A DNA stretch of 64,000 bases from Isoetes taiwanensis (GCA_021234155.1 JAJEKV010000047.1:3919323-3983322), one strand, 5' to 3'. Positions 31,355-43,626 are shown, numbered from the stretch's first letter. Program-made: numbers and translations. The notes: generated from the letters alone by a model not told the origin.

Positions 31355-34300
31355 TATGTGTTGGTTGAGAGTTCAGGACAAGAGAAAATATGGTCAATAT
31401 CTTCAACATTATTGCAAAGAAGAGGGCAAGATGGACTTAAGACAGAATTATCTGGGACATTAGCATTAGTGGACGAGAAGTGTCTACATAAAGTCTCCAA
31501 ATTAGGAATGCTTTTGTTAGCAAGCAACCAGATGAAATAAGTTATCTTAGGAGCACAATAGGAATTCCAAACATTCCTAAAAAGAGAGATTCCAGTGTTC
31601 ATAGGAAGATTCCAGTATAGGCATTAGATATTTGATTGTTATTTGCCAAGAATTTGTAAACAAAGGCAACTTTATAAAGATATTTATCCCTGTAATTCCA
31701 ATCAATATGAGCTGAAACAGTACCATCAAGACTATAAGTAGACACCTTATTGAGAATATGTTTAAAAAGTGTCTTGTCTGAAGAGGTACCATTAACAATG
31801 GCTTTGAATCTGGTCCAAGTTATCCATCTGTAATTGATCCAAATGTCCCCTAACTTTTTAATTCCAGCAGATGTCCATTTCTTGTACATTCTGGGATGAT
31901 TGATTGCCAAAGGGACCAAATCAGTTTTGGCCAGGGCAGGATTCCAGAAAATACTCATATCCTTATGAGCCTGATTAATGGCACTGTGGGAGTAAGCTGT
32001 GTGCACTTTATTCCAAGAATTAATGAGATTTCTCATTAGAGGGGACGAGTTGGCAGCTGGTTTAAGCCTATTAAATGCAGAAGATGGCAAAGAATGCTCA
32101 ATGGTAGGATGACCATCAATTGTGCTCTCGTTCAGCCAGCAATAGATAAATTTAGCAGCAGGATTACTTTGATTAAATAAAGCCCTCCAAACATATTTAC
32201 CTGCCAATGCATAGCCCTGGAGCTGAAGGTTTTTGCATCCAAGACCACCTGCCTTTTTACTCTGTGTAACATATTTCCAGCTAACCATATGATGTTTACC
32301 CCAGATAAAGTTTCTAATTATCTTTTCAATCTGCTGATAGATGCATTTGGGAGCAAGCAAGGCAAAAGAAAAATAAATGTGAGAACTTGCAAGCACATAA
32401 GATGCAATAATTGTTCTGCCTGCAATTGAGAGACAACTGCCATAATTTTTTAGCTTCTTTCTGATTCTAGAAACAATAGAGGACCATAGGTCTTTAATTG
32501 AAATATCCAAGGCCAAAGGCATTCCTAACAGAGTGGAAGTCTAATTTACTGGAATACATTTGATGCCTAAGATATCTGGCTGATCATTAGCTCCAATAAT
32601 AACACACTTAACCATATTAAGGTAGATACCAGATGCTGCCCAATATCATTCAAGACCTTGATGAAGAATCAATATTGTTGACAGCATTATGTAAGAAGCT
32701 GAAGGAATCATCTGCATATTGCAGCAGAGTAAGTTGACTACCATTCCCTGGCATATTTAAGCCCTTTAGATTTCCTTGGAAAGTTGCTCAGCCACTGTGA
32801 TAAAAAGATATGGAGCCAAAGGGCATCCTTGCCTCACCCCTTTATGTAAATTAAAGAAATTGCCTGGAGTACCATTGATTAGAATTGCAGATTGAGCACG
32901 AGAATTCAGTCCCATGATAAGGTCAATAATTTTTTAAGGAATTCCTATTTTCCTCAATGATAAAATCAAGAAATCCCATCTCACAGTGTCAAAGGCTTTA
33001 GAAAAATCAAGCTTCAGTAGAACACAATTTTGATTTGAAGTTCTGGCCCAGTGTAAACCTTCCATAGCAGCAATATAATTATCTAAAATAAACCTGTTGG
33101 GAAGGAAAGCAGACTGATGCAAGCAAATATTCTTTTGCAAAAACCCTTTGATCCGATTAGCTAAGATTTTGGCACAAATTTTGTATGTAGAATTGGTCAA
33201 GGAAATTGGTCTCCACTCATTGAACATAGTTGGGCTGTCTACTTTTGGGATGAGAGAAATAAGCCCAGAGGAAATAGCAGGGTGAAGATGATTGTTAAGC
33301 CAGAAACCATGAACCATAGATGTAAGATCAGACTTAAATTCTTCCCAGAAATGAAGGAAGAATTCTGGAGGTAGTCCATCTGGACCCGAATTTTACCTTT
33401 GGCAAGGCTAGATAGAGTAGATTTGACCTCATCTTCTGAGGGAGGCAGTTCCACATTGGAAGATAAAGGATCAATTATGTTATCAGGCAAAGAGTTTAGA
33501 AGATCAATGAATTCAGAAGCAGGAGCATGAGACCATGGCATATCAGAATTGGAAGAAAAGATATTAGAATATTTAGAATAGAAGAAGTCTACAATATCTT
33601 TAGATGAATCCAAGTTAGTACCCTGATCATTTGTAATAGATGTGAGTTGACTCTTGAGAAGCCTATTTTGGGCAATTCTAAAAAAGAATTTAGAATTGCT
33701 GCTATCCATGGAAGAATATAATTTTACTTTAGACCTAATAGCTGCACCTTTGGCCTCAAAATCTTCAATATTTTTAATTGATTGCTCCAGAGTACTTTCT
33801 TGCAAGTGTAAATCAGAGTTCAGGGGGTCAGATTGGAGGTTTAGCCTGACAGTCTGAATTTGCATAAGATAGTTTTCCTTTTCATCTCTTTTTCTTTCCC
33901 AATCATTTCTGGACCATTGTTCAATCCAAGATTTGGTTGATTTGACTTTGGCATAAAAATCTTTCATAGAAGAGGCTGCTCTTACTCTAGGAAGGCTGGC
34001 ATAAAAAATCTTAAAATCTCTACAGAATTTGTCATTATTGAGCAAAGAGCAGTTAAATTTGAAAGGAATATTCCCATACCTCTTAATGGAAAGAAGATGC
34101 TTAGTTTCAAGAAATTGAGGCCGGTGATCCGAGACTGATGTTCTCTCATCACTGGAATTGTCCCAAAAATCATGACTGGAGTTATTTATATAAAATCTGT
34201 CCAGAGCATAAAAGACTCTGGAGTTGCCCTTTTGCTTATTGGACCAAGTGAATTTAGCAGTGGAAGAGGGAATATGGGTAAATAAGAAGGTATCTAGAAG

Positions 34301-35023
34301 ACTTTCCCAATTTAATTTCTCTGCCACAGACATATTGATATTTTTGCCCACCTTAAGATCCCAAGTTGGGGTGTTGTTGAAATCTCCAGCCAAAATCCAG
34401 GATATAGAATTATGATTAAGAAGCCAAGTTTTGATATCAAGCCAGAGCTTTTCTCTTTCTTTGGAGCTTGTAGAAGCATATATGTTTATAATACCAAATT
34501 GAGAACCATTATGATTGAAGATGACAGCCTGCCAACTCTTACAAGGACTATTGTAGACCAGACTATGGCTAATATTTCTCCAAATAATGATAAGACCACC
34601 ATAGGTCATAGTGGCATCAATCCATAAAGAGGAAAAGCCAGAACCAATCCAATTTGCCAGATTAGAGCATTCAAAATTTGGGAGTCTAAGTTCTTGAAGC
34701 AAAATGATATCTGCTTGATAATCCCTAATTTGAGAAATAGCCCTTCTCCTTTTAATATGCCCTTTGATTCCCCTTAAATTCCAAGTCATAATCTTCATGA
34801 TATGAATTGGGAGACAAAGAAAAGAAGAGCACTAAATGAATTTCCTAGATTGGCTTCTAGTGGACCTTTTAGATTGATGTCTAGTGTTAAAAGCTGGGGT
34901 GTCCAATATTGAGACAGATTTCCTCATGTTAATCCCTTTCCTGCCAAGTTTAGCATTTCTATGCTTTGATGTGTTAGGAACAGAGAAAGATAAAAATTGA
35001 TCATCATCCCAATGACTAGCCAA
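31355..35023 (-). mobile_element. L1-like LINE, minus strand, upstream piece
   Basis: The minus strand shows the end of ORF1 (35023-34832, ending RSTRSQSRKFI), a 33-bp gap, then ORF2 from 34798. ORF2 runs through endonuclease, RT and zinc-finger regions to 31355, where the insertion starts. The 5' part of ORF1 is missing or lies in unrecognised DNA beyond 35030. The downstream part is at 28782-29150. Confidence 0.85.
31360..34798 (-). pseudogene. LINE ORF2: endonuclease and reverse transcriptase, frameshifted
   Basis: The start is KIMTWNLRGIKG, the endonuclease N-terminus. ILLQELRL (catalytic Glu), ILAGDFNN and VSDHRPQ (catalytic Asp/His) follow in the 519-codon frame 34798-33239. RT follows in other frames: ISLIPK, WRPISLTNS, LLKLDFSKAFDTVRWDF (catalytic Asp) at 33317-32934. 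A YADD box is readable near 32720 (LLQYADDSF). The frame 32522-31599 has the LINE tail with GRTIIASYVLASSHIYF and FIWGKHHMVSWKYV. The zinc-finger piece (IDHIFSCPELSTN) ends at 31360. It would nick DNA and prime reverse transcription of its own RNA. Frameshifts near 33395, 32930 and 31600 inactivate it. Confidence 0.85.
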
Positions 35024-35029
35024 AGTAGA

Positions 35030-35363
35030 AGTGACATTTTCATTGTTGTTTTCTTTCTCACTAGAGTCATAGTCACAAGAGTGGGAGCAGGTCCAAAATT
35101 TGGACTAGCAGCAAGTAGAGTTCCTAATCTGTTATGCTTTCGTGAGATCCTCTGGTGGCCCCATCATCATCAAGGCATGAAGTTTGAATATGCCCAATCT
35201 CAGCCAGACGGGAGGTGTAGCTACGGATAATTTCAGCTTGGTAGCCGTGGTTTTCTAGATCGTGGCGATCAATTCTTGTTTGACAGGCATGGAGTTTGAC
35301 TATGCCCAATTGCAGTCACGGTAATTCAGTCCAAGGTAAATTGTTTGTTCACATTCCTTTTAT
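35030..35363. other. Left flank of the 12-kb element, with a repeated word
   Basis: GGCATGAAGTTTGAATATGCC (about 35174) and GGCATGGAGTTTGACTATGCC (about 35287) are related. A third relative, AGGCATGAGGTTTGAATATGC, lies on the far side of the element near 47568. No gene is seen. Confidence 0.6.
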
Positions 35364-35395
35364 AACCATCATTCAATTAAATTGGGATTATGTCT
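35364..35395 (+). repeat. Left terminal inverted repeat, 32 bp
   Basis: It begins AACCATCATTCAATTAAATT and ends GGGATTATGTCT, and is the perfect reverse complement of 47285-47316. Confidence 0.85.
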
Positions 35396-35700
35396 ATTCC
35401 AAAATCGCGCCGTATAAGCTATTTATTGACCATTATATTGAATTAACCACACTTTTGCACTGAGTTCATTTTCGGGCTAGGAAGATGCATTTTATGTTGA
35501 AATGCAAGGGCATCCAAATATTCGGTCCAAATGACCCATATTATGAAAGAATGTTGGCAATATAAAAAGTAGGAAATTGCTTATTAATTGCATAAATCAC
35601 CGACGACAAATCGAAATCTAAACATTGAAATTGTAGTGTTTTACTTAATAAATAAATAACGACAAAGCAAGTTGCTACTGAACGTAGATTTTCAAGGGTC

Positions 35701-35719
35701 AAATCGCGTGGCGCGATTT
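35701..35719. repeat. Hairpin motif AAATCGCG-TGG-CGCGATTT
   Basis: Perfect 8-bp arms with a three-base loop. It is a member of the AAATCGC...GCGATTT motif family seen repeatedly between 35700 and 42770. Confidence 0.8.
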
Positions 35720-36574
35720 TATTCCCATAAATAACGTATTATAGTGGAACATAAACTTTAAAACTAATCCGAATCATCGCCGACAAAGCGCCGCAGCGGC
35801 GGTCTTTGAGATCCTTTCGATCATGAACAAACCATGCTCTCGATTCCATATAAGATGGATTACAACATCAAAGGATCGAGGATAGAAGCGGACGGGATTC
35901 ATAGCAACGACATCAAGCCAGTCCGGTTCTATTTCTAGCTCAGCACCGCAGAGGTCTCATGTGGTTCATCCGGGCGGTAATAGAATGTGCCATAATAACA
36001 AGCGTAAGGCGGAAGCCGGGTTTATGGTTTGCCAATTTCATGCATACGTATTTATAGACACCTAAATTATTGACGGTATATACATACAAATTATTGCAAG
36101 TATAGCAAACCATACACGTAATATAAAAGAACAATACGCATACGTAACCAATAATGCTGATATAAGAACACAATATATATTCGAAAAGAGTTTGGTGTAA
36201 AGTATATTTCATATTCAAAACTTTTTGGAAAGTGTATTTCCTGTATACATATATATATATATCAAAAAGTTCCCTTTCTAGAACGATCTTCTCTAGGTCC
36301 CCTCATCAATTTCCCCCGTCCGATTAAGTTATGGGTATAGTGTTTGTATCTCTTCGACCTTTTTTCCTGAAGCTATTTCGCGGCAAGATGCTTTGACAAA
36401 ACGGGCAGAAGTCATCTTTGTCAAAATCCTCGTGATGATAGGATGGTGGATTTAGTGATCGACTCGATTGAAGCAACACTTCAAGGCGTCATCATCAACT
36501 ATAATGATGTCTTCCTTCTCCTGAACGCCAAGTCATCCATCATGTCGCCAAGCATTTCACAAATATTTTTTACC

Positions 36575-36805
36575 TCAGAGGATCCTTTGGGTTATTGAAT
36601 GACTTACATTTGCTCGATCCCAAACAGATGCCCAATCTCTATGTAACTCGTGAACTACTCTCAAAACTTCCTCAGATATTTCTATTCTCCATCGACGACC
36701 AAATTGCACAAAACTAAATAAAAGAAAGCTTGGTCTAACATCTCCTTCGATCTGACGCGGATATACCCATTTCAGATATGTCTCAAATGGTTTCGTGCAT
36801 ACCAT
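36575..36805 (-). pseudogene. Unrecognised minus-strand frame in the 12-kb element
   Basis: A 76-codon frame (MVCTKPFETYLKWVYPRQIEGDVRPSF ...) with many aromatic and charged residues. It may be the C-terminal end of the decayed protein encoded at 38829-37257. No motif is recognised. Confidence 0.25.
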
Positions 36806-36941
36806 GATAAAGGAAATTGTGCTTTAGGTAACGCTTTTTGCAGAGCACTCCATTCAAATCGAACACCGTAATTTTGGAGGAAACCGGATTAGGTCTCAGA
36901 ATAATAAAGCACACACTTGTGAGACAAGGAAAAGAAAATTG

Positions 36942-37046
36942 AAATCGCTGCTTGGCGCGATTTTCAATTTTGTTGAATAATTGAAATCGCTACCGGGCGC
37001 GATTTTCAATTCGCTTGAAGAATTGAAATCGCTACCGGTGCGATTT
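36942..37046. repeat. Three tandem hairpin motifs, 42-bp spacing
   Basis: AAATCGC starts at 36942, 36984 and 37026; each is followed 7-8 bases later by GCGATTT. Around them AATTG and CAATT extend the arms. The loop in the second copy is TACCGGGC, a word found again at 39312, 42642 and 42695. Confidence 0.9.
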
Positions 37047-37256
37047 TCATTTCGCTTGAATAACATACCTTTACGGTTCCCTCTCAACATCCGCAATGAT
37101 GAGCTTACTTCCTCGGTTGCCTTCGGGCCGCCGAAGTGTCGACCACATCACTTAGTGTTTGAACTATGGTTGATACTTCATTACTCTTTATGCTAACCCG
37201 ACTCGAAGCTTTCGAATCCATCGTATCATCTAGGATTTTGTCTTCTTCGCTTTGCG

Positions 37257-38829
37257 TTACCTACATCCACTTCGCCGGATTTTCCAATGTGATTGGAAGG
37301 ATAGGCACGCCTCGGCCGCATAGTTAAGCTGTTGCTTGTCGATATTCTTCTTTATGCCCTCTATATGCTTTCTCATTTCTTCCCGCTCTGCAGCCAGATC
37401 TGCAGGTAAGCTGGACTTAGAGCTGGAAGCTTTATTTTTTGCACTACCTAGCGGACCCCTAGGTGCCACCTCTAGCACTTTCTCGAAAAAATATCGAGGA
37501 AGTCCTTGGCTTGACCATCGAGAGACCACACTTTGGCATTTCCTAGCTAGCTTCGTGAGCTTCCCGCCCGACATAACCTCCAACATGAAACTCCCAAAGA
37601 CGTAGACTCTAACGGCGTAAGGCTTCAATCGAAAACTCGAAAGGGCCAAAGAAAACCGTGTACTTATTCAGCCTCCCCCTTATGCGCCACAAGAGTTCAT
37701 ACTTGATTGGTGAATTAAGGACAGGGTCGACCCAGTTTTCTTCTTCCTCTTCCTCTTCCTCTTCGTCCAGGTCCACATCCACATCTGCAGTCCCTTTCCC
37801 TTTGTCTTCGCAATTGGATTCGACATAAAAAACATTCTTCAATAGGGGTTCATCTAGCCGATAGCACCGCCAAGCAATCTTCTCACCTTCCGGTTTCCCC
37901 TGAGTCTTTCATATTCTTTATCATCCATAATGGCTATCATAAGGACTAGCACATGTGAGATCTTACTTTCGGTACTAAACTCACTATCTTTGTTTTCATC
38001 TATCATTACTGCTTGCCTCATCACTTTAATGCATTCGACATCATTTGCGCAGCAGCTAGTGCATATGCGTGGGAAATGTCTGAGTGGCAAACCGTCACGA
38101 TAGTATAATGCATCTCGGTCGCCAAACCACCGCATGTGTTGAAGAAGGTGTCAGAATCATCCCAGGTCCATCTCGTACCACGGCTATCAAGAACAAATAG
38201 AGTGATGTCGGTTGGCCCTTCACCTACCTCTCGGCATGGCACACTTATAACCAGTGGACACCTTATAGAAAAAAGGAGACTCGTCTACTGCCGTCTTCTT
38301 CACCAAAGCAACTTTTCTTTTTAGGTCAGACGCAACTTTCGTGTGAATCCCCTTAAGAGTTGCCACATTCTTCGCCTTTTGCTGCTTCACAAAATCTTTT
38401 GACCAAAATACATATTTCTTAATGTCATCATTAGATACGTTGTACTTTTGCATTAAGCCTATCTCTGATAACATCATGTCTCCTGAGAGCCTTTGCGCTT
38501 CTTCTTCACCAACAAACTTTTTTCAGGACTTTCATATTCTTTATCGATTCGCATGCATCTTCGAAAGATGTCAAGTGCTTTGCTGCAGACGTTTTCTTGT
38601 AGATAACTTCCTTTCTGATGCAACTATCTAGAACAGAGATTAATTCTGCATCATCCAATCCTTGTGCCTTTCTCATTTCTGTGATACCTATATCAAAAAT
38701 AGACGTATCTTGCGGAGGAAACCTGCCATACGAATCTGGCAACTTCTTTTCCGAATAGGCGTCCCAAAATTCGTTCCACTTTTCCCATACCGGGTCGAAA
38801 AAAACAATCTTGCGGGCATCCTTTGGCAC
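37257..38829 (-). pseudogene. Decayed large protein of the 12-kb element, at least five frames
   Basis: Successive minus-strand frames, each ending close to where the next begins, look like one protein. 38829-38506 has FFDPVWEKWNEFWDAYSEKKLPDSYGRFPP. 38477-38220 has YVFWSKDFVKQQKAKNV. 38242-38021 has ITLFVLDSRGTRWTWDDSDTFF and MHYTIVTVCHSDISHAYALA. 38135-37854 follows, then 37842-37609 with an acidic Asp/Glu tract. 37649-37257 has SVVSRWSSQGLPRYFFEKVLEVAPRGPLG and a Lys/Glu-rich helix. The overlaps point to indels rather than introns. I do not recognise the family. It is probably a second transposon protein, transcribed away from the centre. Confidence 0.45.
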
Positions 38830-39099
38830 CGCTTTGCTCTTTTCGTGCCTTGTGCATCCCCTTTTTCTTTTTTGATCTAGTGGCCTTGTTCTTGTCCCAG
38901 ATTATGGTTTGGCACGTTGTCCTTTCTAGTAATTTGAATTCGCACTCTTAGATTGCCCTTTGTCCGGTCGGCATTGGTTTTCCATATTCGATCCATTGGT
39001 TACGAAGGCGTCGCAATCGCCTCCACATACCGACCGCAAAATATGGGCCGTTAGATAAAAAAAAAAAAATGTCGTGAAAAGTAACAATATAAAACGCCA

Positions 39100-39330
39100 G
39101 CGCCGGCTGTTTTTTCACGATATTTAAAGAAAGCGCCGGGCGCCGATTTCTTCATGATGAAGAATTCCGCCAGCGCCGCTTGTAAATCCGGCACACAAAT
39201 AACAACATAAAACGCCCGCCAGCGCCGCTTTTGCTAATCACGATTTAGAAAATCGCAGCCCATATGAAGAAATCGCCAGCGCCGCTTGTAAATATGTGAT
39301 TAGCGAAAACGCTACCGGGCGCGATTTGGA
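39100..39330. repeat. Cluster of GCCAGCGCCG(CTT) words
   Basis: CGCCAGCGCCG or close variants occur at about 39101, 39170, 39220 and 39270, interleaved with AAATCG/CGATTT words. It ends with CGCTACCGGGCGCGATTT (39310-39327). Confidence 0.75.
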
Positions 39331-41340
39331 ACGCTATGTGTGGAACATAAAATACCTTTTGTACAGAATGTCTTTCCCATGTCATTCAAGAGCGCTACCG
39401 ATTTCGCTAATTTCGCTCGCCGTTGGGAGCCACCGAGGAATCGGCAATTTCGATCAATACGCCTATAGAATAACCGATTTCCAGCTTTTTGTGCTTGATC
39501 GATCAAAACCTTCAAGGCCTCCAATCAATGTCGGCCATCTATTATCATGAAGTGAATATCGAGGTTGCCGCTTAAATCTTCAAGTTTATTCCATATCAAC
39601 ACCTTCTTCGCCTTCATATCAAAAGGCACCACATCTCGCCGCAAGATTGGCACCGCCCCGGTTTTCTATCATGCCGCCGACTATTTCCATTGCGTGCGTC
39701 GCTTGTCAAATCTTCTCGCCGACAAACATAGCCTTCGTGGACCCGAAAAGCCCGTCGACATGGATAGGATGCGTGAAGCTAAGGCCCGTGGATACTTGTC
39801 GCGATATTTCTTGAGTTTGCTCATGGCCTCTAACCGCCTCGCCTTTGTCATCATCACTAGTCATATCCGTAATGCCTAGAACGCCCGGTGTTTCCTCGCT
39901 CTCTAGAACTTGCATCTTCTTCCTTCTTTTAAAGCTTGTAGGTACGCATCAGTCGACGGCCTTGTAATCGATTGCTCTTCTCAAAGCCGAGAGACCTTCA
40001 CATATTTTTTTGGTGTCAATAGATCACCACCGACCACCAAATTTGAAGAGGTTATCTGCGGCCTCATCCGCTCTTAGGGCGCGCTCTTTAAAGGAACTAG
40101 CACTGCAGCAATTTAACTTCTTCAATACTTTTTATTTTTCTCTCGCTTCAAATAATACGGAACAAGAAGAATCGCCCCGTTTCTTCGCGATGTGATCGTA
40201 ATACCTTTGTTTCTTCATTTGATCTCGCTTTCCTTAACTCTAGACATGAAAATCAGATCCGTTTTTCCGCTAGTCTTGAAGATCTCCACATACCATTCGA
40301 GCCCTCTCGGTAGATCTTCTTCGACATGGAGGCTCTACCGAGCCTTCATTATTTCGGGTCAGATCGCCAATGGTCACAACGTGCCAAATCGCAACCCGAT
40401 ACATCTTCATCCGTTTGGTTTTTCTCGGCAGATGTCCCTCGACCTCGCAAGCAGCTTTGCTTTTTTCTTTTCACATTTTAGAAGATCCCGAAAGTTACAA
40501 TCATGTGGTGAGTAATGAAATCGCTACCGAAGCGCCAGCTTTCATAGACGCCTTTACTTTCAAAAACATAAATTGTACACAGTGGAAAGTAGCAGAGGGA
40601 AAGTAGCGTAGACAACCAAAACCACTCATAATTATAAATCGCTACGAGCCCAGTTTTTCTTAAGAGGGGACCTACGCACACTTCTCTTTATAAGAGACAT
40701 ACTAGGCTACAAAAAGACTTGTCAAAAGAACTGAGAATACGTATAAAGACTTACACTGCCTACATTATACAAAATGGAGAATTGTTCCAACAAAAACATA
40801 TCGGAGTAAAGGAGAAGATTATAACAAAAACACACAAAACAAGGTAGTAAAAGCAAAGAGAAATGACACGTAAACAATATGAAAGGTAGACAATACACAG
40901 AGACACGCATACACGTAAAATACACAAAGTTGAAAACATCCTAGAAACCTAACAATAAAAGGGACACGTAAATCAATTACAAAACAAAAAACGATCAATT
41001 ACCCCGAGGCGCTTTGTTGATCAAAACTTTCGCTTGTTCAAGAGCCTCCGTGCTTGATTTGTGCTTTAGTGCCGCCCACCTCTACCAAATACCGCTACCA
41101 CCGCCGATCCTCTAGACGCCATAGAACCGCAAGTGCGGATAGTATGAGACGGGGTTTTGGTTTAAACTTATATGTATGCGTTCATAATCTAGGCCGCCGA
41201 TTTACAAATCAGAATTCAAATTCAAGGCCCTTTTAAATTTATACCGCACTTTAATTAACCGCCTCATTCCCGCCATTTACAAATTTAAATTGTGTTTTTT
41301 TTTTTAGTGCAATTTCAAGATAACAATTAATTATTAATTT
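39331..41340. other. No credible gene; interior of the 12-kb element
   Basis: Frames on both strands (for example minus 39915-39706 with EETPGVLGITDMTSDDDKGEAV, plus 40192-40515) show no motif. CGCC and GATCG words interrupt all frames. 40690-41030 is A-rich on the plus strand without features. Decayed coding DNA is possible, but I cannot read a protein. Confidence 0.35.
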
Positions 41341-41386
41341 CAAGAAACGATATGTGGCAATCTACTACCACCTAATCGGCCACCTA

Positions 41387-41530
41387 CTATCGAGCGCCAA
41401 GATCATTCCTAGTATCAGAGCGCCCAAGAACAATCGACTATCGAGCGCCAAGATCCGCTCGATCCCATTCGATCGATCGAGCCGCCTTCAATCCATTCGA
41501 TCGAGCCGCCTTCAATTCCCATTCGATGTC
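41387..41530. repeat. Short direct repeats ATCGAGCGCCAAGATC and CATTCGATCGAGCCGCC
   Basis: The first word occurs at about 41389 and 41439, the second in overlapping form at about 41467 and 41497. They lie just upstream of the plus-strand fragment at 41687. Confidence 0.7.
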
Positions 41531-41686
41531 TGCTGAACTATGGTGAATTCGAATGCATTCTCTTGTTCTCAATTTTTCGTCCTCTATTTTTTACAATGCA
41601 TTCTGGTTCTTTATCAGTGTCGGAGAAGAATGCTATCTTTAACAAAGAAACTTGAAGCCCCGAGTAGGATTGTGTAAAATCAAGAT

Positions 41687-41920
41687 TTGAATCCAAGTTC
41701 TATGTGTCATGGTGTTCCTCTTGGAACAAGTTTCTGTAAGATTTCTATTCTAAACTGCAATTATGAAGATGAGGCTCTTCCAAGAAGACATCCCGGTGGC
41801 GATATAGTTGGTGAAAGCGTGGGCACATTTGTAGCATGGCCAAAAGAACGCCCGAAAAGGTATGTATATTTGGATATTCAAAAAAAAGAATATATCATAT
41901 CATCTCAAGTGATGTTGTGA
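41687..41920 (+). pseudogene. Fragment resembling a transposon-associated plant domain (DUF8039-like)
   Basis: The 77-codon frame reads GVPLGTSFCKISILNC ... LPRRHPGGDIVGESVGTFVAWPKER. The pattern GVPLG...LP...VGE(S/A)VGTFVAWP is, as I recall, that of a domain at the C-terminus of plant CACTA-like transposon proteins (annotated DUF8039; name from memory). It lies on the opposite strand to the neighbouring minus-strand frames. No other part of such a protein is visible, so it may be a relic of another insertion or an internal exon. Confidence 0.45.
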
Positions 41921-42008
41921 ATTTTGTATTCTTTGATGTGCTTTTTAGTCATTATATCAACCCCATGAAACTACACATTAATGAAAATATGTAGTTTCTT
42001 GGGGTTGG

Positions 42009-42626
42009 TCATACTGGCTGGAGGGCATCACAGGATTCAATGTTTTCGACATTGCATATAAAAAAAAAAAAAACTAATGATGACGTAAAAGTATAGTGCA
42101 AATTGCCCAGCGCGAGTTTGTATTCATATTCCAAAAAGTTATGTACATTTCTTCTTCGCAAAATGCGCCAGCGCCAATTCTTTCTATCTCTACAATATGT
42201 CACACAGCCCACTTCATCTGCCCAATCCCGCAAGAAGTCCCACCTGAACCACCCTGATATGACAGGATCCTCATCTTCCCTGAGGATGTCGAGTCTCCAA
42301 ACCAGAGTGTTGTATCGATCCCTGATACTATAAATCAAATCCTTGTACTTATTTGTTGGCATGAGCCTTACTAAGAGCATGAGGAGTCTGATATGTCCAT
42401 AGATGCGATGGAAGTGTACCCATGGCCCCCGATACACGAGCCGCCTAATGGATTCTCCAACTCTCTTAGAACGCTTTGAACAAAGACACTCAAGTAATAT
42501 CTTGTACAGTGGTCCAGAGTTGATGGTCGCCCGTGGAACTAGAACCAGCCAAAGGTATTTGAACCAGCCCAGTGTCCATGCATAAGGAAAATCCATGGCA
42601 CTAGAACGAGAGAAAGTAATTAGCAC
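42009..42626 (-). pseudogene. Unrecognised 205-codon frame in the 12-kb element
   Basis: The minus frame reads MDFPYAWTLGWFKYLWLVLVPRATI ... VGESIRRLVYRGPWVHFHRIYGHIRLLMLLVRLMPTNKYKDLI ... VISGWFRWDFLRDWADEV. It is the longest frame of the left half, rich in Arg, Trp and Leu. A poly-Phe stretch near its end comes from an A run at 42061-42074, so the true C-terminus is probably earlier. I cannot name it. Being first from the repeat-rich centre, it may be the promoter-proximal gene of the minus-strand set. Confidence 0.4.
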
Positions 42627-42640
42627 GATCTATTTCACAC

Positions 42641-42765
42641 GCCACCGGGCGCGATTTGTATAGAGCCGTATGAAATTGCAATGCCAACTAAAACGCTACC
42701 GGGCGCGATTTGATTAACCTAGTGGAAAACGTAACCCAAAAATAGAAATGCGCCAAGCGCGATTT
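42641..42765. repeat. Three more GCGCGATTT hairpin-type motifs
   Basis: GCCACCGGGCGCGATTT (42641-42657), ACGCTACCGGGCGCGATTT (42693-42711) and ATGCGCCAAGCGCGATTT (42748-42765), spaced about 53 bp. Confidence 0.85.
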
Positions 42766-42794
42766 CTCCCATTCCAACATATTATTCTAACAAA

Positions 42795-43620
42795 ATGCAT
42801 AATGCAGAATGCAGAATGCAGAATGCAGAATTCAAAATATAAAGCCAGTTAGAGCAGATATATAATAATAATACTCCTTGTTTAGTTCAATATTTAGTTC
42901 ATTGTTTTAGTTCATTATTTAGAGCAGATAGAGGAAGAGCTAGTGAAATAGAATAAGAGCAGATACAGCAAAATCATATAAGCAAGATCATAGAGCAGAT
43001 AGATCATAGAGCAAGATCATATAGGAAGATCATAGAGCAAGATCATATAAACAATAGAACATGTTTATAAGCAATAGATCTGTATATGAAGGTGCTAGGG
43101 CAGTTTAGGACTGATGCATGTAAAAGTCTAAGACAGAAAGCACTCCCCTTGATTAACCCTGAAGCTCATATAACAGATAAAGAACAGATAAAGCTGATAG
43201 AACAGAACTTTCAAATACTAGAATAAAAACAAGAATAAGATAACAGACTTTAAGTAAAGAACATGAAATACTAACCTCTGAATACAGACTTTAATATAGA
43301 AGCCGAAAGCTTTGTAGAAAGCTTTGAGCAGAAAAACCAAAAGCAGAAGATTGTAGAAGCCGAAAAGCCACAGAGAAAAAACAGAAGGTTGTAGAAGCCG
43401 AAAAGCCACTGAGAAAAAGCAGAAGATTGTAGAAACCACATAGACAGAAAACTCGAAAGCCAGAAAGCTCGAAAAAATTACTTACCGAAAAGCCAGAAAA
43501 GCCGAAAAGCCAGAAGCGCCGAAAAGCGCCGAGAAGCCGAGAAAAATAACAGATGATTGTTAAAAATTAACAGATGATTGCAAGCCGAGAAGCGCCGAGA
43601 AGCGCCGAGAAGCGCACACC
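42795..43620. repeat. Purine-rich central region with simple and nested tandem repeats
   Basis: It contains (AATGCAG)n at 42796-42830, AGATCATA(GAGCA) repeats near 42975-43050, and a unit of about 46 bp ending GTAGAAGCCGAAAAGCCAC (43340-43440). GCCGAGAAGC units follow at 43490-43615. The A/G content is high on the plus strand throughout. No protein-coding gene is apparent; it separates the two divergent gene sets. Confidence 0.8.
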
Positions 43621-43626
43621 AGAAAA

